The notes: a model not told the origin generated them from the sequence alone. A DNA stretch of 64,000 nucleotides from Intestinirhabdus alba (GCF_009711095.1 NZ_WMJZ01000001.1:62001-126000), one strand, 5' to 3'; positions 41,097-51,113 are shown, counted from the first letter of the stretch. Program-made: numbers and translations.

Positions 41097-42749
41097 ATGA
41101 CACTGTTGATACGGGGCGCGGCGCTGGCGTTAATGGCCGCGTTCGCGCTGGCGAGCCAGCCGGCCAGGGCTTACGAAAAAGACAAAACCTATAAACTCAC
41201 CATTCTGCACACCAACGATCATCACGGTCATTTCTGGCGCAGCGAATACGGCGAATATGGTCTGGCGGCGCAAAAAACGCTGGTGGAGGCCGTTCGCCAG
41301 CAGGTTGCCGCCGAAGGGGGAAGCGTGCTGCTGCTTTCCGGCGGTGACGTGAACACCGGCGTTCCGGAGTCCGACCTGCAGGATGCGGAGCCTGATTTTC
41401 GCGGTATGAATCTGATTGGCTATGATGCGATGGCCGTTGGCAATCATGAGTTCGACAACCCGCTCAGCGTCCTGCGCCAGCAGGAAAAATGGGCCAAATT
41501 TCCCTTTCTTTCCGCCAATATCTACCAGAAAAGCAGCGGCGAACGCCTGTTTAAACCCTGGGCCATTTTTAAGCGTCAGGGGCTGAAGATCGCGGTGATC
41601 GGCCTGACCACCGACGATACGGCGAAAATTGGCAATCCCGAGTATTTCACCGACATTGAGTTTCGCCCTCCCGCCGGTGAGGCGAAGCTGGTGATTCAGG
41701 AGCTGCAGGGGAACGAGAAGCCGGACCTCATCATTGCCGCGACCCATATGGGGCACTATGACGACGGCAGGCATGGTTCCAACGCGCCGGGTGACGTGGA
41801 GCTGGCGCGCAGCCTGCCCGCCGGCGCGCTGGCGATGATTGTGGGCGGTCACTCACAGGACCCGGTGTGCATGACCGGGGACAATAAAAAGCAGGTTGAC
41901 TACGTGCCGGGAACCCCCTGCGCGCCGGATAAACAGAACGGTATCTGGATCGTGCAGGCCCACGAGTGGGGCAAATACGTCGGCCGCGCGGACGTTGAGT
42001 TCCGCAACGGTGAAATGAAGCTGGTGAATTACCGCCTGATCCCGGTAAACCTGAAGCGTAAAATGACCTGGGAGGACGGGAAAAGTGAGCGGGTGCTCTA
42101 TACCCCGGAAATTGCGCAAGATCCGCAGCTGCTTTCGCTGCTGACGCCGTTCCACAATAAAGGCAAGGCGCAGCTGGAGGTGAAAATCGGCGCGGTCGAC
42201 CAGCGCCTCGAAGGCGATCGCAGCCGGGTGCGCTTTGAACAGACCAATCTGGGGCAGCTGATTCTGGCGGCGCAGATAGCGCGCACCGGCGCTGACTTTG
42301 CGGTGATGAGCGGCGGCGGTATCCGCGACGCCATTGAGGCTGGCGATATCTCCTATAAAAGCGTGCTTAAGGTTCAGCCGTTCGGCAACGTGGTGGTGTA
42401 CGCCGATATGAGCGGCCAGGCGGTGGTGGATTACCTGACCGCCGTAGCGCAGATGAAGCCTGGCTCCGGGGCATACCCGCAGTTTGCCAACGTCAGCTTT
42501 GTGGCCAGCAACGGCAGGCTGAGCGAGCTGAAAATCAAGGGCGAACCCATCGAAGCGAATAAAACCTACCGAATGGCGACGCTGAACTTTAACGCCGTCG
42601 GCGGCGACGGCTATCCGCGTCTTGACGATAAGCCGGGGTACGTCAATACCGGCTTTATTGATGCCGAAGTGCTGAAAGAGTATATCCAGCAGCATTCGCC
42701 GCTGGAGGCGAGCGCTTACGAACCTGGAAACGCGGTCAGCTGGCGCTAG
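41097..42749 (+). CDS. ushA: Periplasmic UDP-sugar hydrolase/5'-nucleotidase UshA
   Basis: A 550-residue protein with signal peptide (about 25 residues, ending PARA). The metallophosphatase domain carries the two-metal ligands (HTNDHHGHFW, GGDVNTG, VGNHEFD, THMGHY, GGHSQD), and the C-terminal domain holds the nucleotide-binding aromatic stack. It degrades extracellular nucleotides and UDP-sugars to nucleosides. It is convergent with ybaK; a REP-like inverted repeat (42765-42773/42795-42803) lies between them. Confidence 0.97.
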   Translation: MTLLIRGAALALMAAFALASQPARAYEKDKTYKLTILHTNDHHGHFWRSEYGEYGLAAQKTLVEAVRQQVAAEGGSVLLLSGGDVNTGVPESDLQDAEPDFRGMNLIGYDAMAVGNHEFDNPLSVLRQQEKWAKFPFLSANIYQKSSGERLFKPWAIFKRQGLKIAVIGLTTDDTAKIGNPEYFTDIEFRPPAGEAKLVIQELQGNEKPDLIIAATHMGHYDDGRHGSNAPGDVELARSLPAGALAMIVGGHSQDPVCMTGDNKKQVDYVPGTPCAPDKQNGIWIVQAHEWGKYVGRADVEFRNGEMKLVNYRLIPVNLKRKMTWEDGKSERVLYTPEIAQDPQLLSLLTPFHNKGKAQLEVKIGAVDQRLEGDRSRVRFEQTNLGQLILAAQIARTGADFAVMSGGGIRDAIEAGDISYKSVLKVQPFGNVVVYADMSGQAVVDYLTAVAQMKPGSGAYPQFANVSFVASNGRLSELKIKGEPIEANKTYRMATLNFNAVGGDGYPRLDDKPGYVNTGFIDAEVLKEYIQQHSPLEASAYEPGNAVSWR

Positions 42750-42833
42750 CCGGGGCCGTTTGCCGCCGGGCGGTCGCCAACACCCACAGCGATGCCGCCC
42801 GGCGTCCAGGGCCGAACGCGGTGGGTAAAGCGC

Positions 42834-43313
42834 TTAGTCACGGCGGGCGATATCGGCGAACCTGGCCTGCAGAATGCGGGCCAGGTCGTCCGCCGCCAGC
42901 TCAATATCCAGCCCGCGCCTGCCGCCGGAAACATAAATGCTGGCGAAGGTGCGGGCCGGCGCGTCAATGAGCGTCGGCAGACGCTTCTTCTGCCCCAGCG
43001 GGCTGATGCCGCCCACCAGATAACCGGTGGTACGCTGGGCGACCTGCGGATCGGCCATATCCACCTTCTTGGCCCCCAGCGCCCTGGCCACTTTTTTCAG
43101 ATCCAGCTGGCTGGCCACCGGGGTGACGGCCACCGCCAGCTGCTTCATATCGCCGTTTACGGCGACCAGCAGCGTTTTATAGACCCGATCCGCATCCAGG
43201 CCCAGCTTGCGCACCACCTCGTCGCCAAAGTTGGTTTCTGCGGGATCGTGCTCATAAGCGTGGAGCTGAAAGGCGATATGGTTTTTTTCAAGTAGCTTAA
43301 CGGCAGGCGTCAT
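42834..43313 (-). CDS. ybaK: Cys-tRNA(Pro)/Cys-tRNA(Cys) deacylase YbaK
   Basis: A 159-residue YbaK/EbsC protein that hydrolyses mischarged Cys-tRNA(Pro). The active-site Lys and conserved DRVYKTLLV, plus [12 protein letters not shown], are present. The position between ushA and chiX/ybaP is as in E. coli. Confidence 0.95.
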   Translation of the reverse strand: MTPAVKLLEKNHIAFQLHAYEHDPAETNFGDEVVRKLGLDADRVYKTLLVAVNGDMKQLAVAVTPVASQLDLKKVARALGAKKVDMADPQVAQRTTGYLVGGISPLGQKKRLPTLIDAPARTFASIYVSGGRRGLDIELAADDLARILQARFADIARRD

Positions 43314-43483
43314 AAAAAGCGCTCCTGGCTCAGATAAAATAGCGGTACTCTCAGGCTGCGGCCGCGCGGGTCGTCACTCAGTGGGATAAGCCCTGCGCTC
43401 AGCGCCCGCAGCCTGAACGGATTGGGGAGATAAAGTATATGCCCGTCGCTATTGATTCAATAGTCTTATCCGGCGCAGGGGTA

Positions 43484-43512
43484 TTGGCAGAAGGATAAGT
43501 TTGAGCGACAAT
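43484..43512 (+). promoter_or_regulatory. Promoter of the ChiX sRNA
   Basis: TTGGCA (43484-43489) and GACAAT (43507-43512) with a 17-bp spacer place the start at about 43518, exactly where homology to E. coli ChiX begins. Confidence 0.75.
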
Positions 43513-43517
43513 CGATC

Positions 43518-43599
43518 TGCCCGTCGCGTAAAGCGGCGGCATAATAATAATGATGAAATTCCTCTTTGACGGGCCAATAGCGATATTGGCCATTTTTTT
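43518..43599 (+). ncRNA. chiX: Hfq-dependent small RNA ChiX (MicM/SroB/RybC)
   Basis: An 82-nt RNA gene between ybaK and ybaP, as in E. coli. The 5' stem CCGTCGC ... GCGGCGG is followed by the AU-rich Hfq region ATAATAATAATGATGAAATT. Next come the target-pairing stretch CCTCTTTGACGGG and a terminator with an 8-bp stem (GGCCAATA/TATTGGCC) and seven T. In E. coli it silences the chitoporin gene chiP and is titrated by the chb mRNA. The pairing stretch is unchanged from E. coli; the 5' stem has compensatory-type changes. The rest of the 43314-43597 gap holds nothing else I can support. Confidence 0.93.
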
Positions 43600-44392
43600 A
43601 GCGCATCAGGGCCGCTAAATTCCCCTCCCCGTAAAGGTGCAGCGCCCCCACAGCCACCACATAGCGCCCGGCCGGCATAGCGTTCAGCCGGTCTCGCCAG
43701 GCCAGGTTGCGCTGGCGCATCAGCACGTCATACAGCGGCTGGCTGAAGGTGTTCGGCAGGGAGGTAAAGGTCTCCGGCGGCGGCGTCTGCAGCCACCAGC
43801 TCATCATCTGCTGCAGCAGGCGCGCGTTGGTGTGCCAGTGCGTCAGCGTATCGTCCAGTAGCGCCAGCCCGTTGTCCGGCAGACGGCACAGTAGTTCAAT
43901 CTGGCTGGCGGCCCCCTCCAGCTCAATAACCGGCTTTTGCGCCTGCTTTGCCGCCTGCAGCAGCTGATAGTCAATGCCGTACTCCGGGCGCAGCCCCAGC
44001 CGCTGCGCCTGGGCCGCCTGCAGCGCCATCGCAATTTGCCACAGCGGCTGCGTTGAGAACTGAGCGGGGGAAATGTCCAGCTCCCGGGCGACCTTCCGCA
44101 GGCTATGCAGTAGCGCTTCGCTGATGCGGGTTTCCAGGTCGGCGAAGGTGGGCAGGTTGGCGAAGGGCGTATCGTCGCCGGAAACGTCGGCTTCAACGAT
44201 CAGCGCATCGGCGCGCCTGAGCTTTTGCAACAGCCGGGGGGGAAGGGGGGCCATGTCGCGGCTGCCCATATGAATACTGCCGATGAGATGAAAGTGGCGA
44301 TGACCCGGCAACACGACGTCAACGGCAGGCCAGGCGTAGCGGTTACCGCGCAGCGCAGCCAGACATTTTTTTACCGGGTACAACAGATCCAT
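43598..44392 (-). CDS. ybaP: TraB/GumN-family protein YbaP
   Basis: A 264-residue TraB/GumN-family protein with the N-terminal GSIHMGS motif, ELEGAASQIELL and the C-terminal VGALHLYGEGN motif, which in related proteases form a metal site. The ATG at 44392 has GGGAGG upstream; the open frame to 44443 is not used. It overlaps the last bases of the ChiX terminator. Function not established. Confidence 0.92.
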   Translation of the reverse strand: MDLLYPVKKCLAALRGNRYAWPAVDVVLPGHRHFHLIGSIHMGSRDMAPLPPRLLQKLRRADALIVEADVSGDDTPFANLPTFADLETRISEALLHSLRKVARELDISPAQFSTQPLWQIAMALQAAQAQRLGLRPEYGIDYQLLQAAKQAQKPVIELEGAASQIELLCRLPDNGLALLDDTLTHWHTNARLLQQMMSWWLQTPPPETFTSLPNTFSQPLYDVLMRQRNLAWRDRLNAMPAGRYVVAVGALHLYGEGNLAALMR

Positions 44393-44503
44393 ACGGCCTC
44401 CCTTGTGGAGCACCATGCTAGCGCGTAGGCCGGAAAGGCGCAATTCCCCCGCCTTATTCCCCTCCGGGGCCGCGTCCCGGTTTTCCTGCGCAGGGGCGGC
44501 GGC

Positions 44504-47005
44504 TTACTCCTTCGGCCTAAAGCGCAGCAGCCGGTTGGCGTTGCTCACGACGGTAATCGAGGAGAGCGCCATCGCCGCGCCGGCGACCACCGGGTTCAGC
44601 AGCGTCCCGGTAAAGGGCCACAGGATCCCGGCCGCCACGGGAATGCCGATGCTGTTATAGATAAAGGCACCGAGCAGGTTCTGCTTCATATTGCGCAGCG
44701 TGGCCCGGGAGAGGGCGAGCGCATCTGCGACCCCCGTCAGGCTGTGGCGCATCAGGGTAATGGCCGCCGTTTCGATCGCCACGTCGCTACCGCCGCCCAT
44801 GGCGATGCCCACGTCCGCCTGGGCCAGCGCCGGGGCGTCATTGATGCCGTCGCCGATCATCGCCACCTGCCGTCCCTGACTCTGCAGACGCTTAATCGCA
44901 TCGGCCTTGCCGTCCGGCAGCACGCCCGCAATCACCTCATCAATACCCGCCTCCCTGGCGATGGCGCTGGCGGTGGTCGGATTATCGCCGGTCAGCATCA
45001 CCAGCCGATAGCCGGCGCGGTGCAGGCGCTTCAGCGCCGCCGCGCTGTCGTCGCGCAGCGGGTCGCGCACCGTCAGCAGCGCCGCCGCTTTGCCGTCGAT
45101 GGCCAGCAGTACCGGCGTAGCGCCCTGGGAGGCCCGGGCGGCCATCTCCTCCGCCATCTCTGCGGTATCAACCTGCCGCTCATTTAACAGGGTCTGGTTG
45201 CCCAGCAGCAGCGTATGGCCTTCCGCTTCGCCGCTGACCCCCAGGCCGCGCAGGGTGCGAAAGCCGCTGACCTGCGGCAGGCTGACGTCCCCGGCCCGGT
45301 CAAGAATGGCGCGGGCCAGCGGATGGCTGGAACCCTGCTCAAGGGCTGCGGCAAGGCGCAGCGCCTGGGCCTCGACGGTGTCGCCGAAGGTTTTAATCGC
45401 CACGACCTGCGGGCGGCCTTCCGTCAGCGTACCTGTTTTATCAAAGACGAGGGTGTCAAGGGTGCTGGCGCGCTGCAGGGCGTCGGCGTCGCGCACCAGC
45501 ACGCCGAACTCGGCGGCGCGACCGACGCCGGAGATGATCGACATCGGCGTCGCCAGCCCCAGGGCGCACGGACAGGCGATAATCAGCACCGTGGTGGCGA
45601 TCACCAGGGTATAGACGATCTGCGGTGCCGGGCCGAAGAAGTACCAGACGGCGGCGCTGAAGATGGCGATCCCCACCACCGCCGGCACAAACACGGCGGA
45701 GATTTTATCAGCCAGCTGGCCGATCTCCGGCTTGCTGCTCTGGGCCTGACGCACCATGCGAATAATGCGTGCCAGCGTGGTATGGCTGCCCGTGCGGCTG
45801 GCGCGGAACAGCACGCTGCCGTCCTGTACGAGGGTGCCGGCGTGGACGCCGTCGCCCGCCCCTTTTTGCAAAGGGATCGGTTCACCGGTAAGCATCGCTT
45901 CATCCAGCCACGCCTCACCTTCGGTGATTTCGCCGTCCACCGGCACGCGATCGCCGGTGGTCAGGCGCAGCAGCATTCCCGGCTGCACCTGGGCCAGCGG
46001 TACGCTTTTCTCCACGCCGTCGGTGACGACGCGCGCCGTGGGGGGCGTCAGGTCGAGAAGTTTCTCCAGCGCCTTAGAGGAGCGCTGGCGGGCGCGCGCT
46101 TCCAGTATATGGCCGAGATTAATCAGGCCGATAATCATCGCGCTGGCCTCATAGTAGAGATGACGCGCCTCCATCGGGAACCACTGGGGCCACAGGTTGA
46201 CGCTCATTGAGTAGAGCCAGGCCACGCCGGTGCCGAGCGCCACCAGCGTGTCCATCGTCGCGGTGCCGTTGCGCAGGCTTTTCCATGCGCTGCGGTAGAA
46301 GTGGCCGCCCGCAAAGATCATTACGGCGAGGGTGGCCACGCCGATGGCCAGCCACAGGCTGCGGTTGTTGGCGGTAACCATCATGTTATCGCCGATCATC
46401 CCCCAGACCATCACCGGCACGCCCAGCAAAAGGGCGACGATCGCCTGCCAGCGGAAGCGCTTCAGGGTGGCGGCGGCGGTCTCCTGCTGGCGCGCGCTGC
46501 GCTTGACGTCATCTTCGATCGCCTCCGCGCCGTAGCCCGCCTTTTCCACCGCCTGCACTAAATCTGCGGCGGACGCGCTGCCCATCACCAGCGCAGTGCG
46601 TTCCGCTAGGTTTACCCGTGCCTGGGTGACGCCCGGGACGCTTTGCAGCGCCTTTTGTACCCGGGAGACACAGCTGGCGCAGCTCATACCGCTTAACAGC
46701 AGCTGTTGGCTTTCGTCGTCGGTCGTGGCTGCCGGAAGCTCGTGAGGGACCGCTGTCAGCGCTTCCGACGGGATTGTTGACTCCGCCAGCGGTTTAGCCT
46801 TTGGGTGGCTTAACGTTGCGCCATAGCCGGCCTGACGGATAGTTTCAATCAGTTGCTCCGCGCTGGCGGTGCCGGTGACCTGGGCTTCGGTCACGGTGAC
46901 CTCCGCCTGCTCTACGTCGGGGCGCTGTTCAAGGCTCTCCTTGACTCGTTTCACACAGTGGCCGCAGGACAAACCGTCCAGGGCCAGGCTGATGGTTTGG
47001 GACAT
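44504..47005 (-). CDS. copA: Copper-exporting P-type ATPase CopA
   Basis: An 833-residue P1B ATPase with two N-terminal metal-binding domains (GLSCGHC with Cys14/17, GMSCASC with Cys109/112). It has eight membrane helices, the CPC membrane motif (IACPCALG), the phosphorylation site DKTGT and the GDGIND hinge. It exports Cu(I) from the cytoplasm. The ATG at 47005 lies downstream of a CueR-type promoter. An AAAAAAG-type slippage site is not evident in the part I read. Confidence 0.97.
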   Translation of the reverse strand: MSQTISLALDGLSCGHCVKRVKESLEQRPDVEQAEVTVTEAQVTGTASAEQLIETIRQAGYGATLSHPKAKPLAESTIPSEALTAVPHELPAATTDDESQQLLLSGMSCASCVSRVQKALQSVPGVTQARVNLAERTALVMGSASAADLVQAVEKAGYGAEAIEDDVKRSARQQETAAATLKRFRWQAIVALLLGVPVMVWGMIGDNMMVTANNRSLWLAIGVATLAVMIFAGGHFYRSAWKSLRNGTATMDTLVALGTGVAWLYSMSVNLWPQWFPMEARHLYYEASAMIIGLINLGHILEARARQRSSKALEKLLDLTPPTARVVTDGVEKSVPLAQVQPGMLLRLTTGDRVPVDGEITEGEAWLDEAMLTGEPIPLQKGAGDGVHAGTLVQDGSVLFRASRTGSHTTLARIIRMVRQAQSSKPEIGQLADKISAVFVPAVVGIAIFSAAVWYFFGPAPQIVYTLVIATTVLIIACPCALGLATPMSIISGVGRAAEFGVLVRDADALQRASTLDTLVFDKTGTLTEGRPQVVAIKTFGDTVEAQALRLAAALEQGSSHPLARAILDRAGDVSLPQVSGFRTLRGLGVSGEAEGHTLLLGNQTLLNERQVDTAEMAEEMAARASQGATPVLLAIDGKAAALLTVRDPLRDDSAAALKRLHRAGYRLVMLTGDNPTTASAIAREAGIDEVIAGVLPDGKADAIKRLQSQGRQVAMIGDGINDAPALAQADVGIAMGGGSDVAIETAAITLMRHSLTGVADALALSRATLRNMKQNLLGAFIYNSIGIPVAAGILWPFTGTLLNPVVAGAAMALSSITVVSNANRLLRFRPKE

Positions 47006-47045
47006 AACGCTCTCCTTAATTGCGAGGTTAACGAACACAGCCTGA

Positions 47046-47076
47046 AGGTTAAACCTTCCCGCAGGGGAAAGGTCAA
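47046..47076 (-). promoter_or_regulatory. CueR-controlled copA promoter
   Basis: Read on the minus strand: TTGACC (-35), TAACCT (-10) and a 19-bp spacer carrying the dyad ACCTTTCC-CCTGC-GGGAAGGT. The overlong spacer and dyad are the hallmark of MerR-family activation. cueR lies 11.9 kb away in this genome. The remaining 47077-47295 holds no gene; a C6/G8 hairpin lies at 47272-47291. Confidence 0.9.
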
Positions 47077-47295
47077 GCCGTCGGGGCGCTGTCGGTCAGA
47101 TAAGTGTAACACCCGCCCGTCGCCGGTTCCGGCGTACCGGGCATACGCGCGGCGCTTTGATGGCATTAAACGTTCGCCGCCCGCGAATCCCCTTCGTCGG
47201 ATAAAATTACCGCCGGTCTATTCATCTGCTGCCCCGGGAGTGGCCGCCTCTCGCCCCGGGTGAACGGTTTTCCCCCCTCTGCTGAGGGGGGGGCG

Positions 47296-48276
47296 CTATA
47301 TGTAGCTATGGATGTAACCTTCGATGAGCGCCAGCAGCCGGTCATTATCGATACTTTGCAAAATGCGTACCTTTGCGCCGCGCGGCTCAGGAATGCCTAC
47401 CTCGAGGCGCAGCCCCTCGCGCCCGTAGCGGCAGGTCATGCCGCGGGTAAGGCCGTCAAGCGAGACGTCAACATAGTCTTCAACAACGGTCGTCAGCGAG
47501 GGATCGAGCAGCCAGGCGATGGTAAGCGCATCGTGGATCCAGCACCCGGGCAGGCCGCGGGTTTGCATCGAGTAGGCGATCCACGGGCGAAGGGTTTGCT
47601 CCAGATAGCGGCTGAGATCGTTTTCCACCGCCGACAGGCGATCCAGATCGGTATGGCGCAGCTGCGTCCGGGTGGTGACGTCCATCGGCACCAGGGTGAT
47701 GGGCGCGCCGCTGGTTAAGACGGCGTGGGCCGCCTCGGGATCGAGACCGAAGTTGGTGTCTTTTATATAGCCAGGTACGTGAAACGTCCCGCCCATGATC
47801 ACGATTTCGTTCACCGCCCGGACGAGCTCCGGATAGAGCTGCAGGGCGATGGCCACGTTGGTGAGCGGGCCGGTCGCCACCAGGGTGATCGCGCCGGGAT
47901 TGTCGCAGATAAGCTCGCCGATGGCCTGAGGGGCCAGCGGTTTTCCCGCCGGGCGGGGAGGCGGAGCGGGCGTCCGCGCCCACAGCTCCCGTAGCCCGCA
48001 GCGGTCAACGCTGCGATCGAGCCTGTCGCGCCAGGGTTCGGGCGCTTCTCTGAGGGCGCGCGCCGCCCCCTGGCGAACGGGAACGGCAGCGCCCAGCCGC
48101 TGGATCAGATCGCTGGCGACGGCGTAACCTGTTTCGACCGGCGTATTGCCGGCGACGATTGAGATCAGCTCCAGCGAGAGCTGCGGCGCGGCAATAGCCA
48201 GCGCCAGCGCAAGGCCGTCGTCAATATTGGCACCGGGTACGCCGTTTCCTGGATCGCAGTCAATAATGATGCGCAT
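47296..48276 (-). CDS. Inosine-uridine-type nucleoside hydrolase
   Basis: A 326-residue nucleoside hydrolase that would cleave the N-glycosidic bond of ribonucleosides. The N-terminal calcium site, usually DTDPGxDDAxA, here reads DCDPGNGVPGANIDDGLALA, with five extra residues between DPG and the DD pair. Other motifs (VATGPLTNVAIAL, MGGTFHVPG, NFGLDPEAA, catalytic-His region IHDALTIAWLLDP) are intact. The ATG at 48276 is preferred; the frame to 48363 overlaps the lacI-type gene. Last gene of a three-gene operon, 4 bp after the regulator. Substrate not predictable. Confidence 0.88.
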   Translation of the reverse strand: MRIIIDCDPGNGVPGANIDDGLALALAIAAPQLSLELISIVAGNTPVETGYAVASDLIQRLGAAVPVRQGAARALREAPEPWRDRLDRSVDRCGLRELWARTPAPPPRPAGKPLAPQAIGELICDNPGAITLVATGPLTNVAIALQLYPELVRAVNEIVIMGGTFHVPGYIKDTNFGLDPEAAHAVLTSGAPITLVPMDVTTRTQLRHTDLDRLSAVENDLSRYLEQTLRPWIAYSMQTRGLPGCWIHDALTIAWLLDPSLTTVVEDYVDVSLDGLTRGMTCRYGREGLRLEVGIPEPRGAKVRILQSIDNDRLLALIEGYIHSYI

Positions 48277-48280
48277 TGGC

Positions 48281-49351
48281 TCACTCTTCGTCTTGTTCGG
48301 ATTGAACTTCATGCCCCTGGCAGCCACACGATTCTCCCACTCGTAGATAAAATTCAAATTCAATGCGGCGGACCACGCCGTTCCAGTTCTTCAGCATATC
48401 GATTGCCGCGCGGGCCATTTTATCGACGGGCTGACGGACCGCCGTTATGGAGGGGACGCTGTAGATCGACTCCTGGGTGGCGTTAAAGCAGACCAGCGCG
48501 ATATCCTGCGGCACGCGCAGCCCGCGCTCCGCCAGCGCCCGCAAACAGCCGAACGCCTGCTGCTCGTTGGTGGCAAACAGGGCGCGCGGCAGACGCCCTT
48601 GCAGCATACGCCGCGTCGCTTCATATCCCCCCGCGCGGGTATAGTTGGTGGAAAAAATCCACTCCGGATTGATGGTCAGCGACGCCTCCTCCAGCGCTTG
48701 CCGCCAGCCGCGGATCCGATCCTGCGTATTCAGCATTTCACGCGGGCCGCAGATAATGGCGATATCGCGATAGCCGTGATCGACCAGATGCTTTGTCGCC
48801 TGCCAGGCGGCCAGCTGCTCATCCACCTGAATCACGCTGACGTTCAGGCCTGGATCGATACGATCCAGCATGACGCAGGGCGTACCGCTCTCCTCGATAA
48901 GCGCGATATAGGGGTGCCGGTCAACGCTGGTGTAAATCAGCCCGTCAACCTGGCGGTGCAGCATATTGTTAATAAGCTCGCGCTCCCGCCCGCTGCTGTC
49001 GCTGGCGTCGCCCAGCAGTAGCACTTTGCCGTCGGCGAAGGCCTCCCGCTGCAGGGCGTGCGCCATAGAGGCAATAAACGGATTAGAGATATCCGGCGCG
49101 ATCAGGCCATAGGTTTGCGTACTGCCGGAAGCCAGCGCGCGCGCGATGCCGTTGGGCCGATAGCCGGTTTTCTTAATGGCCTGCAGCACCCGCTGCCGGG
49201 TCTTCTCGGCCACGGGGCGCGGGCCGTTGTTGATAACATAGCTCACAACGGCAACCGACGTTCCCGCCTCTCTTGCAACGTCGGAGCGCGTTACGCGCGG
49301 TATAGGTGAGTGGGTCACAGGGCGCACCTTGTTAATTGTCTTTTCAGGCAC
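48281..49351 (-). CDS. LacI/GalR-family regulator of the nucleoside operon
   Basis: Up to 356 residues: N-terminal HTH (VTRSDVAREAGTSVAVVSYV, then INNGPRPVAEKTRQRVLQAI), hinge and a sugar-binding-like effector domain (TYGLIAPDISNPFIASMAHA). The first start (GTG at 49351) has no ribosome binding site; a GTG at 49318 preceded by AAGGTG gives MTHSPIPRVTRSDV and is the better candidate. Encoded between the transporter and the hydrolase, it probably senses a nucleoside or its product and binds the palindrome at 51006-51023. Confidence 0.88.
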   Translation of the reverse strand: MPEKTINKVRPVTHSPIPRVTRSDVAREAGTSVAVVSYVINNGPRPVAEKTRQRVLQAIKKTGYRPNGIARALASGSTQTYGLIAPDISNPFIASMAHALQREAFADGKVLLLGDASDSSGRERELINNMLHRQVDGLIYTSVDRHPYIALIEESGTPCVMLDRIDPGLNVSVIQVDEQLAAWQATKHLVDHGYRDIAIICGPREMLNTQDRIRGWRQALEEASLTINPEWIFSTNYTRAGGYEATRRMLQGRLPRALFATNEQQAFGCLRALAERGLRVPQDIALVCFNATQESIYSVPSITAVRQPVDKMARAAIDMLKNWNGVVRRIEFEFYLRVGESCGCQGHEVQSEQDEE

Positions 49352-49411
49352 AGCATAAGGTGTTATGACCCAAAAATCTCCGCTAAACGGCCCCGATCGG
49401 GATCGGCTGCT

Positions 49412-50806
49412 TTAAATTGCATCTTCCGGCAGGTTGAGATCCCGCCCGCGCGTCTCCGGAGCGAAGAACGTGGCGATCAAACCGACGCCGGCCATCAGTG
49501 AGAAATAGGCGGCGACAGGCCACCAGTGTCCGGAAAACGACAGCAGCGCGGTGGCCACCATTGGTGCCGTACCGCCGGACAGAATCGACCCCAGCTCTTT
49601 GGCAAACGCCATTTTGGTGTAGCGGTTGGTCACGCCGAACAGCTCCACGCCCCAGGCGGCCTGTACGCCGAAAATTCCCAGCGAAGCCAGCCCCATACCG
49701 GTAACGATGGTTGGAATGACGATCCACGGCTCGCGCGAGTCCAGCAGCATAAAGGCCGGAAAGGCGTAGAGGATCAGCAGCAGGCAGAACACGCGGTAGG
49801 TGATCCGCCTGCCGAACCGGTCGGAGAGCCAGCCCGCCAGGGGAATAATGGCGAATCCCAGGATAGAGGCAATCAGTACCGCAGCGGTCGGCACCGACTT
49901 GTCGATCGTCAGCACCTTCGCGACATAGCCAATAATAAATCCCTGCGCCAGATAGGAAGGCCCGTTCTCGCCGATGCGCAGGCCCACCATCGTCCAGAAC
50001 GCTCTGGTGCGTCGCCAGAAGCTGCGGGTATCGCGGCGCTGCAGCTCCTGTCCCTGGCGCAGGGCGGCCTCGCGTTCAGCCTGCAGCAGCGCTTTCTGAC
50101 GTTCAAAGACCGGCGTTTCACGCATATGGCGGCGAATAAACAGCGCGACGGCGGCGATAAGCACGCTGCACAGAAAAGGAATACGCCACCCCCAGCTGAG
50201 GAGGGTTTCTCTGTCCATCTGCAGGACCAGCAGCCAGATCAGAGAGGCGAGCAGCGTTCCGCTGTTGGAGCCGAGCGCGATGATGGAAGAGACCAGCCCG
50301 CGGCGCTTTACCGGCGCATATTCGCCGAGCATCACGGTGCCGCCCGACAGCTCCGCTCCGGCCCCCAGCCCCTGGGAAAAGCGCAGAAGCACCAGGCACG
50401 TCGGTGCCCATACGCCAATCTGGGCATAGCCGGGAATAACGCCAATCAGCATGGTGGACAGCCCCATCAGCCCGATAGTGATCACCATCACCAGCTTACG
50501 TCCATGGCGATCGCCTATCCAGCCGAACAGCAGCGCGCCGATTGGTCGGGCAATAAAGCCAACGGACCAGGCGGCGAAGCTGGAGAGCAGAGCCATCACG
50601 GGCGTGGCCTCCGGGAAAAAGACATCGCCGAAGATAATGCCGGCGGCAAGGCCATAGAGGGCGAAATCGGCGTATTCCATGGTGGTGCCCAGCCAGCAGG
50701 AAAAAGCTGCCCGCCTGAATTCACGTCGTCCTTCGGGGGTGGAGAGGCGCTCCTGGGCGGCCTGCTGGTCTTCGGCTTGAGGAGCAGAGGATAATTGCGT
50801 GTTCAT
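49412..50806 (-). CDS. MFS transporter, metabolite:H+ symporter (MHS) type
   Basis: A 464-residue, 12-helix transporter of the ShiA/KgtP/ProP-like MHS family. MFS loop motif GWIGDRHGRKLVMV is present, as is the PERRRG-like VKRRGLVSSII. The ATG at 50806 has AAGGAATACTTT upstream. First gene of the operon with the LacI regulator and nucleoside hydrolase, 60 bp before the former. It probably imports the hydrolase substrate or a related compound; MHS members are not typical nucleoside carriers, so the substrate is open. Confidence 0.88.
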   Translation of the reverse strand: MNTQLSSAPQAEDQQAAQERLSTPEGRREFRRAAFSCWLGTTMEYADFALYGLAAGIIFGDVFFPEATPVMALLSSFAAWSVGFIARPIGALLFGWIGDRHGRKLVMVITIGLMGLSTMLIGVIPGYAQIGVWAPTCLVLLRFSQGLGAGAELSGGTVMLGEYAPVKRRGLVSSIIALGSNSGTLLASLIWLLVLQMDRETLLSWGWRIPFLCSVLIAAVALFIRRHMRETPVFERQKALLQAEREAALRQGQELQRRDTRSFWRRTRAFWTMVGLRIGENGPSYLAQGFIIGYVAKVLTIDKSVPTAAVLIASILGFAIIPLAGWLSDRFGRRITYRVFCLLLILYAFPAFMLLDSREPWIVIPTIVTGMGLASLGIFGVQAAWGVELFGVTNRYTKMAFAKELGSILSGGTAPMVATALLSFSGHWWPVAAYFSLMAGVGLIATFFAPETRGRDLNLPEDAI

Positions 50807-51113
50807 AAAGTATTCCTTGAGGTTAACTGTCGACATAAGCCACAGGTTGCTACTCTTCGCGTTCTACTTGTTGATCCCGGCCTGCATCAGGCGGTACGTG
50901 GGGCTTTTCCCCGGCCCCGCGCCCACGGCTTTTCAAAACGTGCCGCGCTTTGTCCTGCTGCCCGAATGACTTAAGGAGTAGATAAGATTTTTACTGCGTT
51001 TAATAAATCTACTCGCGTAGATTGACCAGCGGAAAGTGTCGGAATTGTGAAAGCGATCGCTTATCGCGAAGGGCGAGAGGGAGCGGAGCGCCATCCGGGA
51101 GGCCCTTCAGGGG
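50807..51113. other. Control region between the nucleoside and heme operons
   Basis: A 307-bp gap. It holds the palindromic operator (51006-51023), a perfect palindrome AAGCGATCGCTT (51051-51062) and an imperfect hairpin GAAGGGC/GCCCTTC (51068-51074/51102-51108) that may end the hmuV transcript. No ORF is supported. Confidence 0.6.
51006..51023. promoter_or_regulatory. Candidate LacI-family operator
   Basis: AATCTAC-TCGC-GTAGATT: 7-bp arms symmetrical about a central CG, with a single mismatched pair, the form typical of LacI/GalR operators. It lies about 200 bp upstream of the MFS start, in the only intergenic gap large enough for the operon promoter. Confidence 0.6.

Noticed and set aside
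43399-43593. 64-codon minus-strand ORF between ybaK and ybaP
   Set aside because: It runs across the ChiX sRNA gene and its terminator, has no ribosome binding site, and the conserved element is the RNA.
49526-50794. 422-codon plus-strand ORF
   Set aside because: Antisense shadow of the MFS transporter; Gln/Gly/Arg-rich with no family features.
51051-51062. Perfect palindrome AAGCGATCGCTT as a second LacI-type operator
   Set aside because: Its centre is AT, not CG. GCGATCGC also occurs at 58521-58528 in an unrelated place, so it is probably incidental.
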